Origin: Gammaproteobacteria bacterium
Lineage (GTDB): Bacteria; Pseudomonadota; Gammaproteobacteria; Steroidobacterales; Steroidobacteraceae
Length of the DNA: 62,011 nucleotides
Direction of reading: 5' to 3'
NCBI GenBank assembly: GCA_011391405.1
Contig: JAABQQ010000282.1
Coordinates: 1-62,011, forward strand
The number at the start of each line of letters is the position of its first letter. Position 1 is the stretch's first letter. Position numbers and translations under genes: made by a program. The notes below the pieces were generated by a model. The model was not told the origin of the DNA, did not search any database, and worked only from the letters and a program-made list of their open reading frames with translations. Below, one piece after another: positions 1-8,232 of the stretch.

Positions 1-1
1 G

Positions 2-178
2 GCGCCGACGCGCCCGCCGCACTGGGGCGGATACCACTTCTGGCTGGAAGCCGTGGAACTGTGGTGCGAAGGCGCATTTCGCGTCCATGACCGTGCACGC
101 TGGACCCGTACGCTGGAGCCTGCGGGCGACCGTGCGTTCACGCCGGGGCCGTGGCAAGCCACGCGCCTCTATCCCTGA
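2..178 (+). CDS. pdxH: Pyridoxamine 5'-phosphate oxidase, C-terminal end (5' truncated by window)
   Basis: Only the last 58 residues are present, reading into the window from its left edge. They contain the PPHWGG motif, then a segment ending FRVHDRARWTR and a final RLYP, which match the conserved C-terminus of PdxH (HWGG, then a LHDR-type segment, then RLxP). The family enzyme uses FMN to oxidise pyridoxamine or pyridoxine 5'-phosphate to pyridoxal 5'-phosphate in the cytoplasm. The loop between VHDR and the end is slightly longer than in E. coli PdxH. The next gene lies 27 nt downstream on the same strand. The assignment rests on the C-terminal motif alone. Confidence 0.85.
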   Translation, partial: APTRPPHWGGYHFWLEAVELWCEGAFRVHDRARWTRTLEPAGDRAFTPGPWQATRLYP

Positions 179-205
179 TTCCACCAGCGCCAGGACGTCA
201 TCACG

Positions 206-994
206 TTGGCCGCACGCACCTTTCTCGGCACGCTGCGGCTCGCAACCCTGCTCGCGGTCCTGTTCTTCGTCGCGCTCGGTGCCTGGCTCGACCGCGCGCG
301 CAGCCGTGACTGGAACGACACTCTGCGCGTCACGGTGTACCCGATCAGCGACTCGGCCGACGCCGGTGTCCGCGCCTACGCAGCGGCGTTGCAGGCGGGA
401 GATTTCGCAGACGTGGAATCATTCTTCCTCGACGAAGCGTCGGGTTATGGCATCGCACTCGAACAACCCGTGCGGATCCGTGTCTCGCACGCGGTGCAGG
501 ATCTGCCGCCGGCGTTGCCGGATCGGGCCGGGCCGCTCACGATTGCGCTCTGGAGCCTGCGCCTGCGTTACTTCGCTGCCCGGACTGCCTGGAAAGACCC
601 CTTGCCCGCACCCGACATCCAGGTTTTCGCCCTTTATTCGCGGCTCGGGCCGGGTTCCGCGGCGATGCCGGATTCGGTGGGTCTCAGCAAGGGGCTCATC
701 GCGTTGACGCACCTGTATGGCGACGCGGCTGCCGCCGGCAGCAACCAGGTGGTCCTGGCCCACGAGGTGCTGCATACGCTCGGTGCCACCGACAAATATG
801 ATGTCGCGACTGGACAGCCGCTGGTGCCCGAGGGACTCGGCGAGCAGGACCGGCAGCCACTGTACCCGCAGGATTTCGGCGAAATCATGGCCGGCCGCAT
901 CGCGACCAGCGCGCACGCTGCCGTCGTTGCCGACAGCCTCGAGCAGATGCTGGTCGGCCCCGTGACCGCGCTCGAGATCGGGTGGCCGCCATGA
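206..994 (+). CDS. Membrane-anchored putative zinc metalloprotease (HEXXH)
   Basis: A 262-residue protein starting at TTG (the only plausible start after the pdxH stop in this frame). Residues about 8-28 form one hydrophobic segment followed by charged residues, so it is probably anchored in the inner membrane with the rest in the periplasm. Residues 186-190 are HEVLH, a zincin-type HEXXH motif, followed by LGATDKYD, which could supply further metal ligands. No wider family is recognised. The gene overlaps the following ABC ATPase by 4 nt (ATGA), so the two are probably translated together, but no functional link is known. Protease activity is inferred from the motif only. Confidence 0.6.
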   Translation: MAARTFLGTLRLATLLAVLFFVALGAWLDRARSRDWNDTLRVTVYPISDSADAGVRAYAAALQAGDFADVESFFLDEASGYGIALEQPVRIRVSHAVQDLPPALPDRAGPLTIALWSLRLRYFAARTAWKDPLPAPDIQVFALYSRLGPGSAAMPDSVGLSKGLIALTHLYGDAAAAGSNQVVLAHEVLHTLGATDKYDVATGQPLVPEGLGEQDRQPLYPQDFGEIMAGRIATSAHAAVVADSLEQMLVGPVTALEIGWPP

Positions 995-1764
995 CAGGTC
1001 ATTCCGCCCTGGCTTGCGCTGCAGTCACTGTCGAGGTGCCTGGCCGCACACTCGTGCGCGACCTGACGCTCGACCTGCCGGCCGGCAAGTTGCTGGTCGT
1101 GCTGGGCCGCAACGGTTCGGGCAAGAGTTCGACGCTGCACACGTTCGCTGGCCTGCGCCCTCCCGCTCGCGGCGAGGTGCTGCTTGCCGGGCGACACGTC
1201 GACTCATGGCCGCGCCGTGAACTCGCGCGCACGCTGGGTTTGTTGCCGCAACTGGTCGACGATCCGTTTCCAGCAACGGCGCTCGAGGCCGTGCTCGTCG
1301 GGCGTCACCCGCACCTCGATTTCTGGGCCTGGGAAAGCACGGAAGACCGTGCAGCCGCGCAACGTGCCCTGGCTGCAGTCGATCTCGCCGGCCTCGAAGA
1401 CCGCGACATTGCAACATTGTCGGGCGGTGAGCGGCGGCGGCTCTCGATCGCCACGATCCTCGCGCAGGATCCGGCCGTCTTCCTGCTCGACGAACCGATA
1501 CACCAGCTGGATCCGCAACATCAGCTCGATGTGCTGCGGACTTTCCGGCGGCTCGCGGACGCTGGCCGAACCGTGGTCGTCAGCCTGCACGACATCGGTC
1601 TTGCGGCACGCTTTGCCGATTCGGCACTGCTGTTGTTCGGCGATGGCCGCTGGCATTGTGGCTCTTGCGACGAGGCGCTCAACGAGCGCTCCATCGGCGA
1701 GCTCTACGGCATCGCCGTGCGCGAATTGCGCTGGGAACACGGCCGTACGTTCGTCGCCGCCTGA
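991..1764 (+). CDS. ABC transporter ATP-binding protein, cobalamin/siderophore (BtuD/FecE) type
   Basis: A cytoplasmic ATPase of 257 residues. Walker A (GRNGSGKSS) is at about residues 38-46, the signature LSGGERRR near 143 and Walker B with FLLDEP near 165, followed by a D-loop and a VVVSLHD H-loop. Length and motifs fit the FecCD-partner ATPases of iron-siderophore and B12 importers. I start at ATG 991, which overlaps the previous stop; a GTG at 982 is also in frame. No permease or binding protein is adjacent, but btuB and btuF lie 3-6 kb downstream, so a B12 role is plausible and not proven. Confidence 0.75.
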   Translation: MTGHSALACAAVTVEVPGRTLVRDLTLDLPAGKLLVVLGRNGSGKSSTLHTFAGLRPPARGEVLLAGRHVDSWPRRELARTLGLLPQLVDDPFPATALEAVLVGRHPHLDFWAWESTEDRAAAQRALAAVDLAGLEDRDIATLSGGERRRLSIATILAQDPAVFLLDEPIHQLDPQHQLDVLRTFRRLADAGRTVVVSLHDIGLAARFADSALLLFGDGRWHCGSCDEALNERSIGELYGIAVRELRWEHGRTFVAA

Positions 1765-1774
1765 TCTCGCGTCG

Positions 1775-2107
1775 TCAATGCGCGATCGACTTCGAAAAGA
1801 CGTTGAGCACGGCGACCCCGGCGATGATCAGGCTGAGGCCCACGATCGCCGCCGCGTCGAGTGACTGGCCGTACACCAGCCACGCGACGAGCGTGATGAG
1901 CACGATGCCCACGCCCGACCAGATCGCGTAGGTCACGCCGACCGGAATCGACTGCAGCGTGAGCGACAGGAAATAAAACGCGATACCGTAGCCGATCACG
2001 ACCACGGCTGACGGACCCGGGCGGGAAAACCCAGCCGACGCTTTCAGCGCCGAGGTGGCAATCACCTCGGCGACGATGGCGAGACCCAAGTAAGTCCATG
2101 CCCGCAT
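1775..2107 (-). CDS. Small multidrug resistance (SMR) family exporter, EmrE-like
   Basis: A 110-residue protein of four hydrophobic helices, the canonical SMR length. Glu14 within [12 protein letters not shown] corresponds to the essential proton- and substrate-binding glutamate of EmrE, and YAIWSGVG matches the conserved helix-3 motif. The family exchanges protons for cationic drugs or polyamine-like substrates across the inner membrane, usually as a dimer. A GTG at 2110 would add one residue; the ATG at 2107 gives the standard N-terminus. It faces the ABC ATPase tail to tail. The exact substrate class (EmrE versus guanidinium exporter) cannot be decided; YAIW rather than the Gdx pattern favours the drug-exporter branch. 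Confidence 0.85.
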   Translation of the reverse strand: MRAWTYLGLAIVAEVIATSALKASAGFSRPGPSAVVVIGYGIAFYFLSLTLQSIPVGVTYAIWSGVGIVLITLVAWLVYGQSLDAAAIVGLSLIIAGVAVLNVFSKSIAH

Positions 2108-2137
2108 CACGATGCCAGCCTGTGTCCTGGCGTTCGG

Positions 2138-3085
2138 TCAGCCGATTGGGATTGCGCGGCCGTGCGCTGCCAGCCAATCGGCGAAACTCTGCAGCTGCGG
2201 GTTGATCGAGCGCGTGAACTCGACGCTGCGCGCACGGCAGAATTCCGCACTGAAGTCATGATTGAACTGGAACATGTTGCCGAGGTCCTCCGCGCCGGGG
2301 AAACCCAGGCCGCGATAGACGTCGAACGGCACGTCCTGGTGCAGGACCTCGCGACCGAGCGCGCGCGTCAGCCCGGCCGCCATCTGCGCGCCGGTGAGGT
2401 GTTCGCCCGCAATGCCCACGGTACGGCCCACGAACTCGTTGCCGCGCCTGAAAAGCCCGAGCGCACAACGACCGATGTCGTCCGCCGCGATGCCTGGCAA
2501 AGGCCTGGTGCCCATCGGCAATGCAAAGTACAGCTTGCCGTCGGGACCGGTCTTCGGGCCCATGCCGAAGTGGATCAGGTTGTCCCAGTAGAACGACGTC
2601 AGCAGGCACGTGGTCGGCACGCCCGTCCCACGGAAGTAGTCGTCCGCCTCGCCTTTCACGTCGAAGTGCGGCACCTTGTACTTGCCCATGAGCGTCGGCA
2701 TGCGCGTGTCATCGAGCTTGACGAAGCGTCGCGAGTCTTCGAGCGTGGACCAGACCACGTGCTGCACCCCCGCCTGCTTCGCGGCGTCGGCCAGCGCATG
2801 GGCTTCGGCCCGTTCCTGGTCCGGCGAAAAGTGATTCCAGAAGAACGTCACGCAATACGCGCCATAGGCGCCGTCGAACGCACGCGCCACGGCCGCCTTG
2901 TCGGCGATATCCGCTGCGACGACATCGGCGCCGGCAGCCGCCAGTGCGCGCGCCTTCGGCGATTCCGGGTCACGCGTGATGGCGCGCACGGCAAATTCAC
3001 GGCTGGGATCCGCAAGAATCGACCGCACGAGTCCGCCGCCCTGCGCGCCGGTCGCACCCGCCACCGCAATGATCTTCTTCGACAT
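2138..3085 (-). CDS. NmrA-like / HSCARG family NAD(P)-binding protein
   Basis: A 315-residue Rossmann-fold protein with GATGAQG at residues 10-16 for dinucleotide binding. The following pattern, including WSTLEDS and a PHFDVKGEADDYF segment, is typical of NmrA/HSCARG-like atypical short-chain dehydrogenases. Many members lack the YxxxK pair and act as NADP(H)-sensing regulators rather than enzymes, and I see no clear YxxxK here. A GGAGGG Shine-Dalgarno about 9 nt upstream supports the ATG. It is co-directional with the SMR gene 30 nt downstream. Role unknown; redox sensing is a family-level inference. Confidence 0.8.
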   Translation of the reverse strand: MSKKIIAVAGATGAQGGGLVRSILADPSREFAVRAITRDPESPKARALAAAGADVVAADIADKAAVARAFDGAYGAYCVTFFWNHFSPDQERAEAHALADAAKQAGVQHVVWSTLEDSRRFVKLDDTRMPTLMGKYKVPHFDVKGEADDYFRGTGVPTTCLLTSFYWDNLIHFGMGPKTGPDGKLYFALPMGTRPLPGIAADDIGRCALGLFRRGNEFVGRTVGIAGEHLTGAQMAAGLTRALGREVLHQDVPFDVYRGLGFPGAEDLGNMFQFNHDFSAEFCRARSVEFTRSINPQLQSFADWLAAHGRAIPIG

Positions 3086-3112
3086 TCTTCCATCCCTCCG
3101 TGTCGTGCGTGA

Positions 3113-3880
3113 TCAGGAATAGATCGCTGCGTAGATCGATTGATGCAGCCTGCCGTTCGTCGCGAGCACGCCGGTGCTCTGCGGTGTGAACGGTCGTCCC
3201 TCGAGATCGGTGAATCTGCCGCCTGCGGCTTCGACAATCACGGCGCAGGCGCCGACGTCGAGGATGTTGACGTCCGACTCGACGACCGCATCGATGCGGC
3301 CCGACGCCAGCAGGTGGTAGTGCAGGAAATCACCGTAACCGCGAATGCGGCTCAGCCGGCCGACGAGCCTGCCGAACGCGGGCCAGTGCGGTCCCGTCGC
3401 CAGCGACTTCAGGTTGCCCGTCGAAAGCGCTGCGTTTTCGATCGTGTCGATGCTGCTGACGCGCAGCGGTTGCTCGTTCAGCCAGGCACCGACACCGATT
3501 TCGCCGTAGGCAAGTTCGCCATAAATCGGCGCCGAGGACACGCCGACGATCAACCGGCCCTTGTGCATCAGCGCGATCTGCGTCGAAAACATCGGATATT
3601 CGCGCACGAACGCCTTGGTGCCGTCGATCGGATCGACGAACCAGACGTAGTCCGCGTCGAGCGCCGTGGTCCCCGTCTCTTCGCCGTGGAAACCGTGTGC
3701 CGGATACTTCGCGGCGAGCAGCGAGCGGATCGCTTTTTCGGTCTCGACGTCAGCCTCGGTTACCGGCGACTTGTCGGCCTTGATCGTGATCTTGAGGTTG
3801 CGCTGGTAGTAGTGACGAACCACGTCGTCGGCAGCGCGGGCTGCCTCCAGTGCTGCGGCAAGGAATTCAGAATGCGGCAT
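3113..3880 (-). CDS. hisN: Inositol-monophosphatase-family phosphatase, HisN-like histidinol phosphatase
   Basis: A 255-residue protein with the metal-binding motifs of the IMPase superfamily: GEE at 66-68, DPIDGT at 83-88 and a C-terminal DVGACAVIVEAAGG. The family hydrolyses phosphate monoesters with Mg2+ in the cytoplasm. The DYVWFVDPIDGTKAF context and overall length resemble the HisN-type histidinol-phosphate phosphatase more than SuhB. The reading frame stays open upstream for more than 580 codons, but that part is antisense to btuB and its leader; ATG 3880 matches the family N-terminus. Substrate is inferred; no other his gene is nearby. Confidence 0.8.
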   Translation of the reverse strand: MPHSEFLAAALEAARAADDVVRHYYQRNLKITIKADKSPVTEADVETEKAIRSLLAAKYPAHGFHGEETGTTALDADYVWFVDPIDGTKAFVREYPMFSTQIALMHKGRLIVGVSSAPIYGELAYGEIGVGAWLNEQPLRVSSIDTIENAALSTGNLKSLATGPHWPAFGRLVGRLSRIRGYGDFLHYHLLASGRIDAVVESDVNILDVGACAVIVEAAGGRFTDLEGRPFTPQSTGVLATNGRLHQSIYAAIYS

Positions 3881-3923
3881 GGCAACGATCCCGATGACGA
3901 GGCGGCATAGTACCGCGCCTTTC

Positions 3924-3952
3924 TTGACATCACCCCCCGCCTTGCCTACCGT
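3924..3952 (+). promoter_or_regulatory. Candidate sigma-70 promoter of the btuB operon
   Basis: TTGACA at 3924-3929 is a perfect -35, followed after exactly 17 bp by TACCGT at 3947-3952, a weak -10. It lies immediately before the cobalamin riboswitch, so the riboswitch would start within a few bases of the transcription start. Confidence 0.6.
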
Positions 3953-3962
3953 GCGGCTTCCG

Positions 3963-4150
3963 ACAGGTGATCCCGCGAGCGCAGGCTCAGGGAGAACGGG
4001 AAGCCGGTCAGATTCCGGCGCTGCCCCCGCAACGGTAGTCGAGTAAAGCCACATCACCCGGTCCGCAAGGTCCGGCACCCACTGCGCCAAGGCGCGGGAA
4101 GGGGATGCAGGCAGGGCCCGCAAGCCCGCTCGAGAGCCCGGAGACCGGCC
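3963..4150 (+). promoter_or_regulatory. Cobalamin (adenosylcobalamin) riboswitch
   Basis: This leader carries the conserved cobalamin-riboswitch blocks in order: ACAGGTGATCCC, GGGAAGCCGGT with ATTCCGG, the invariant GCTGCCCCCGCAACGG, a B12-box-like CCCACTGCGCC with GCGGGAAGG, and the closing GAGCCCGGAGACCGGCC. The class binds cobalamin and lowers expression of B12 uptake genes when B12 is plentiful. About 150 nt separate it from btuB. A T-run at 4256-4261 lies in that spacer but has no strong hairpin in front, so translational control is at least as likely as termination. Confidence 0.93.
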
Positions 4151-4303
4151 CGTCGATCGAGACCAGCGTCGCGGTGGGCGAGCGGCCGGAACTCGGGCGG
4201 CCCTCCGTTCTGCGGCGACCGCCCCCGATCCGTCAGACCCCCAACGCAGTGCTGGATTTTTTATTGCGTCCGCGAGGACGCGTGCACGGGGTGTGGCAAG
4301 ACA

Positions 4304-6184
4304 ATGTCCAGTTCGAATATCGCGTTCTCCACGCGGTCGAGATTCTTTCGTATATCCATCCATGGTTTGTATGGCGCCGCGACCCTGCTGGCGACCGTCA
4401 TCACGACGCCCAGTCGCGCCGACGATGTCCAGCCCGGGATGAACGTGGTCGTCACGGCGACCCGGGTGCCGACGCCCGCCGACGAGGTGCTGGCGCCCGT
4501 CGTCGTGATCGACCGCGCAACGATCGAACGCAGCAACGCCGGCGATGCCGCAGAGCTGCTGCGGTTCCATGCCGGTCTCGACATCGCAAGCAACGGCGGA
4601 CCCGGCCAGCCGACGGCGATGTTCATCCGCGGCGCCGAAAGCAACCAGGCGCTGGTGCTGGTGGACGGCATCCGCATCAATCCGGGCACCATCGGCCTGC
4701 CCGGCCTGCAGAACATCCGGCCCGACATGATCGAGCGCATCGAAGTCGTGAAAGGCCCGCGCTCCGCGCTGTGGGGCAGCGATGCGATTGGCGGCGTGGT
4801 CAACGTCGTGACCCGCCGCGGCTCGCAGGACGGCTGGATCACGGAAGCCGGGTACGGCGCTTACGACACTAGACGCGCCAGCCTCAACGGTGGTGTCGAC
4901 CTCGGGCAGTCCGCTGCACTCGATGTCGGCGTTTCGTGGACGGACAGCGACGGTTTCCCGACCCGTACGACCGACGACATCGACCGCGGTTACGACAACC
5001 TGAGCGCGAACGTCGCGTTGCGCGCGGACGTTGGTGCGGCCGAGGTCACGGTCCGGCACTGGCGCACCGCAGGCACGTCGGAGTACTCGGACTACTTCCT
5101 GACGCCAGTCGACCAGGATTTCGTCACGTCGACGACGGCGGCTGAAGTTCGAATGCCGGTCGGTGCAGACGGCGAGGCTCGCGTCTCTGTCAATCACCTC
5201 GAGGACGAGATCCAGCAGAACCAGTCGCCCGATTTCCTCGAGACCGAGCGGAATACCCTGGACGCCCAGTACGACTGGGCGCTGTCGGAGGTGCACGGGC
5301 TCGGCGTCGGTGCGATGTATTCGCGCGAGCGCGCGAGCAGCGAATCGTTCGGGGAGGGCTTCAGGTCGGATACCGACACGGTCAACGTCTATGTGCAGGA
5401 CCGGATCTCGGTCGGGCCACATCTCGCGCTGCTGGCGCTCGGATACACCGATCACGAGACGGCAGGTTCCGAGGTCACCTGGAACGCCGAGTATGGCTAC
5501 GCCTTCAACGCTCAGCGCACGCGCGTCTACGGCCTGGCCGGCAGCGGCTTCCGGGCCCCTGACGCAACGGATCGTTTCGGCTACGGCGGCAACCCCGACC
5601 TGAAGCCGGAGCGCTCGCAGAATTTCGAAGTCGGAGTGAAGCATGCGCTGACGCCGCGGCAGTCACTGACGATCTCGGCCTTCCACACCGACATCGAGGA
5701 CCTCATCGATTTCACCGTGCTGTCGTACGATCCGTTCGAAGGCATCAACCAGAATGTGGCCGAGGCGCGCATCCAGGGGATCGAGAGCTCGTGGGTCTAC
5801 ACCGGCACGCTCTGGCAGGCCCGCGTGGAAGCGATCTACCAGGAGCCGCAGGACCTTGCCGACGACTCGCGGCTGTTGCGCCGTGCGCAGGAAAGCCTCA
5901 CCGTCGGCCTGACGCGCGCGTTCGGCCCGGTGCTGTTCGGTCTCGACGTGCTCGCCACTGGTGACCGCAAGGACTTCGGCTTCCCGCAGGACACGACGCT
6001 CGACGGCTACGTGCTCGCGAACCTGACCGCCCAATGGCGCGTCACGCCGAGCCTGTCGCTGATCGCTCGCGTGGAGAACCTGTTGGACGAGGATTACGAA
6101 CTCGCCGACACGTACAATACGGCGGACCGCGGTCTGTACGTCTCGATGCGTTACGCCCCGGGGGCGGGCAACAGAGGCAAGTAG
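4304..6184 (+). CDS. btuB: TonB-dependent vitamin B12 outer-membrane receptor
   Basis: A 626-residue protein with a signal peptide (about residues 1-39), a TonB-box-like NVVVTATR at 47-54, a plug domain containing RGAESNQALVLVDGIRIN and IERIEVVKGPRSALWGSDAIGGVVNVVT, and a C-terminal 22-strand-type beta-barrel rich in alternating aromatic residues. Size and plug motifs match BtuB. The upstream cobalamin riboswitch and downstream adenosyltransferase make the substrate assignment strong. Import would need TonB-ExbBD; a TonB-like gene is at 22702. No good Shine-Dalgarno is visible before ATG 4304, which may matter if the riboswitch acts on translation. Confidence 0.92.
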   Translation: MSSSNIAFSTRSRFFRISIHGLYGAATLLATVITTPSRADDVQPGMNVVVTATRVPTPADEVLAPVVVIDRATIERSNAGDAAELLRFHAGLDIASNGGPGQPTAMFIRGAESNQALVLVDGIRINPGTIGLPGLQNIRPDMIERIEVVKGPRSALWGSDAIGGVVNVVTRRGSQDGWITEAGYGAYDTRRASLNGGVDLGQSAALDVGVSWTDSDGFPTRTTDDIDRGYDNLSANVALRADVGAAEVTVRHWRTAGTSEYSDYFLTPVDQDFVTSTTAAEVRMPVGADGEARVSVNHLEDEIQQNQSPDFLETERNTLDAQYDWALSEVHGLGVGAMYSRERASSESFGEGFRSDTDTVNVYVQDRISVGPHLALLALGYTDHETAGSEVTWNAEYGYAFNAQRTRVYGLAGSGFRAPDATDRFGYGGNPDLKPERSQNFEVGVKHALTPRQSLTISAFHTDIEDLIDFTVLSYDPFEGINQNVAEARIQGIESSWVYTGTLWQARVEAIYQEPQDLADDSRLLRRAQESLTVGLTRAFGPVLFGLDVLATGDRKDFGFPQDTTLDGYVLANLTAQWRVTPSLSLIARVENLLDEDYELADTYNTADRGLYVSMRYAPGAGNRGK

Positions 6185-6189
6185 CAGTC

Positions 6190-6735
6190 ATGGGGCACCG
6201 ACTCAGCAAGATCTACACACGGACCGGCGACGACGGCAGCACGGGCCTCGGCGACGGCATGCGGGTGCCGAAGGAGCACCTGCGGGTCGAGGCCTATGGC
6301 ACGGTCGACGAGGCGAACAGCGCGATCGGCGTGGTGCTCGCGGTGCCGGGCCTGCCCGATGCGGTGCAGGCGACGCTGACCGAAGTCCAGCACGACCTGT
6401 TCGACCTCGGTGGCGAGCTCTGCATTCCCGGTCATCGTGCGATCACGGCGGCGTACGTCGATCGACTTGAACAGTCGCTCGATTCGTTCAACGACGACCT
6501 GCCGCCGCTCAAGGATTTCATCCTGCCAGGCGGGGGCCAGGCGGCCGCTGCGTGCCACCTTGCCCGCACCGTCGCGCGTCGTGCGGAGCGGCGCGTGTGG
6601 GCGCTCGCCCGTGCCGAGTTCGTCGCGCCCGAGGTCCCGCAGTACCTCAATCGGCTGTCGGACCTGTTGTTCGTGATCGCGCGTGTGCTGGCGCGACATG
6701 AACATGGCAGTGAAGTGCTGTGGCGGCGACGGTAG
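6190..6735 (+). CDS. pduO: Cob(I)alamin adenosyltransferase, PduO type
   Basis: A 181-residue cytoplasmic enzyme that transfers the adenosyl group of ATP to cob(I)alamin to make adenosylcobalamin. Motifs: the N-terminal KIYTRTGDDGSTGLGDG ATP-binding segment (residues 7-23), EAYGTVDEANS, and the C-terminal RTVARRAERR and LNRLSDLLF helices of the PduO/ATR fold. It begins 3 nt after the btuB stop, so it belongs to the riboswitch-controlled operon. Its product is the cofactor needed by the class II ribonucleotide reductase encoded at 43.4-46.7 kb. A longer open frame begins at 6034 but lies inside btuB. Confidence 0.92.
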   Translation: MGHRLSKIYTRTGDDGSTGLGDGMRVPKEHLRVEAYGTVDEANSAIGVVLAVPGLPDAVQATLTEVQHDLFDLGGELCIPGHRAITAAYVDRLEQSLDSFNDDLPPLKDFILPGGGQAAAACHLARTVARRAERRVWALARAEFVAPEVPQYLNRLSDLLFVIARVLARHEHGSEVLWRRR

Positions 6736-6810
6736 CTGCGCGCTGAACTGCTGTGCCGCGCGACTTAATGCGGCCTTTGTCTTTGGTTTCAGAATGGTCC
6801 GCGGCTGCGA

Positions 6811-6909
6811 TTGTCCGGATGCGAGCGGAAGACACGCCGTGAACCCATCCGTGGGGGCTCGCACGCGCCGTCCATGGCGCGTGACGGTCTTCCACTCGCA
6901 TCCGGACAA
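6811..6909 (+). repeat. Family II hairpin element, copy 1 (forward)
   Basis: Arms 6811-6833 and 6887-6909 are complementary over 23 bp with one mismatch. They enclose a 53-nt core with two smaller hairpins: CCC/GGG around 6845-6857 and an 8-bp stem around GTCCAT (CACGCGCC with GGCGCGTG). The 59-nt stretch from GACACGCC to the GTC of the right arm aligns without gaps to copy 2 at 7140-7248 in the opposite orientation, while the outer arms are unrelated. The folded form is branched, a little like a cloverleaf. It sits between the adenosyltransferase and btuF 3' ends. Confidence 0.85.
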
Positions 6910-7139
6910 CCACATCCGCTGCTTCAGTTTCGACTGAAAGTCCTACGGCACCGACAGGTTGCGGTCGGCAGCGTTAGCAGGATTCCGCACGTTAACGACC
7001 TCGTGACACCGCAGTTTCCAATTCACCAACGTCAAGGCTCAATGCTGTTGTCGGCGTCGAGCGGCACGCGCACACCCACTGAGTCGCGCCAACCCAATTA
7101 ATCGCAGCGAAAGCGAAGTCGCGAACTCGATGCGCAGCA

Positions 7140-7248
7140 CGCCCGCTGCCAGAGAGTTCCGGGAGACTGTCGCGCGCCATGGACGGCGCGCGCAAGCCTA
7201 CAGGGACGTACTCGCGGCGTGTCTCCCGGAACTCTCTGGCAGCGGGCG
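7140..7248 (-). repeat. Family II hairpin element, copy 2 (reverse)
   Basis: Arms 7140-7166 and 7222-7248 form a perfect 27-bp stem. Read on the minus strand the core matches copy 1 in length and order: GACACGCC, a TAC/GTA small stem where copy 1 has CCC/GGG, then CGCGCGCC-GTCCAT-GGCGCGCG. The arm sequence shares nothing with copy 1 beyond the few bases next to the core. Together with copy 1 it frames 230 bp (6910-7139) in which I see no gene or other motif. It ends 17 nt from the btuF stop codon. Confidence 0.85.
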
Positions 7249-7264
7249 CGCTCGCGCCGCAGAG

Positions 7265-8212
7265 CTAACGACCAGCGTTCTGAGACTGCGGCGTCGCAGA
7301 AAGGCGTGAGCGGGCCCGCTCGAGCGCCGAGCAGGTCACCTCGACGCCCTGCGCCAGCCGCGGCGACGCCCGAGTCACCAGGTCCGACGACAGCTTGTAC
7401 ACGTTGCCCGACCGGACCGCCCGCAGGCGCGGCCACCGGTTCCACAGCTCGAGCGGATTCGCGATCGTGTCGTCCGTGCTCAGGATCACCTGCGGGTCGG
7501 CGGCGAGCACCGCTTCCGCCGCGATCGGCGGCGCCAGCTGCGGCAGGTCTGCAAACACGTTGCGGCCACCGCACAGCACGACGATTTCGCTGATCACGTG
7601 CCGGCCATTCACGGTATAGATCGGTTCGTCGTCGATCTGTATGAACACGCTGAGCGGCGGTCGCTGCGCATACCTGGCACGCTGCCGAGCCACTCGGGCC
7701 TCGAAGTCTCTCGCGGTTCTTTCGGCCACCGGCAGCGTGCCCGCAAGCCGCCCCACCTGGCGCAATGCGCGCGGCACGTCGGCCAGGCTCTGCGTCGGCA
7801 CTTCGACGATATTGAGCCCCAGCGAGCGCAGTCGCGAGATCGTCGTCTCGGGCGTCCCTGTGGGCCACACCAGCACCACGTCGGGCCGCAGCTCGAGCAC
7901 TCGCTCGGGGTCCACGCGCCACGCGTCGCCTACGCGCGGCACCGCTTTCGCCGCGTCGGGGTAATCGCTGAATTCGACCGTGCCGACCAGCAGCGATCCG
8001 GCGCCGGCCGCATACGCGATCTCGGTGAGATTCGGCGCGAGGCTGATCAGGCGCGGCCTCTGCGGCGCGATCGCCTTCGCATCATTGGCTGTAACCTTCG
8101 GCACGACCATGACTGGCAGGACGGCCACGGCGAGCAACAGTGCGGCGGCGAACAGCGGGGAACTTCGTCGTGGCGACCGCTGGACGGCCACATCGATGCC
8201 AGGAAGAGTCAT
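7265..8212 (-). CDS. btuF: Cobalamin ABC transporter substrate-binding protein
   Basis: A 315-residue protein with an N-terminal hydrophobic segment (about residues 16-37) that acts as a signal peptide or anchor, followed by a BtuF/FhuD-type periplasmic-binding fold. RLISLAPNLTEIAYAAGA and GDAWRVDPERVLELRPDVVLVW are hallmark segments, and the C-terminal half ends in the expected ASPRLAQGVE helix. The family delivers B12 to BtuCD. I start at ATG 8212, which places it 20 nt after the ampE stop; the upstream open frame is inside ampE. Siderophore binding cannot be excluded, but btuB and the adenosyltransferase next door favour B12. Confidence 0.85.
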   Translation of the reverse strand: MTLPGIDVAVQRSPRRSSPLFAAALLLAVAVLPVMVVPKVTANDAKAIAPQRPRLISLAPNLTEIAYAAGAGSLLVGTVEFSDYPDAAKAVPRVGDAWRVDPERVLELRPDVVLVWPTGTPETTISRLRSLGLNIVEVPTQSLADVPRALRQVGRLAGTLPVAERTARDFEARVARQRARYAQRPPLSVFIQIDDEPIYTVNGRHVISEIVVLCGGRNVFADLPQLAPPIAAEAVLAADPQVILSTDDTIANPLELWNRWPRLRAVRSGNVYKLSSDLVTRASPRLAQGVEVTCSALERARSRLSATPQSQNAGR

Positions 8213-8232
8213 CCGCGATCTACCCGGGCGGC

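Noticed and set aside
4240..4303. Intrinsic terminator downstream of the cobalamin riboswitch
   Set aside because: There is a T-run at 4256-4261 but no convincing stem immediately before it.
3881..5644. An 843-residue minus-strand frame joining the hisN-like gene to sequence antisense to btuB
   Set aside because: Only the last 255 residues resemble a protein family; the rest is the shadow of btuB and crosses the riboswitch.
6811..7195. Short frames over the family II repeats as small proteins
   Set aside because: Both copies encode a similar peptide only because the DNA core is repeated; the hairpin structure explains the conservation.
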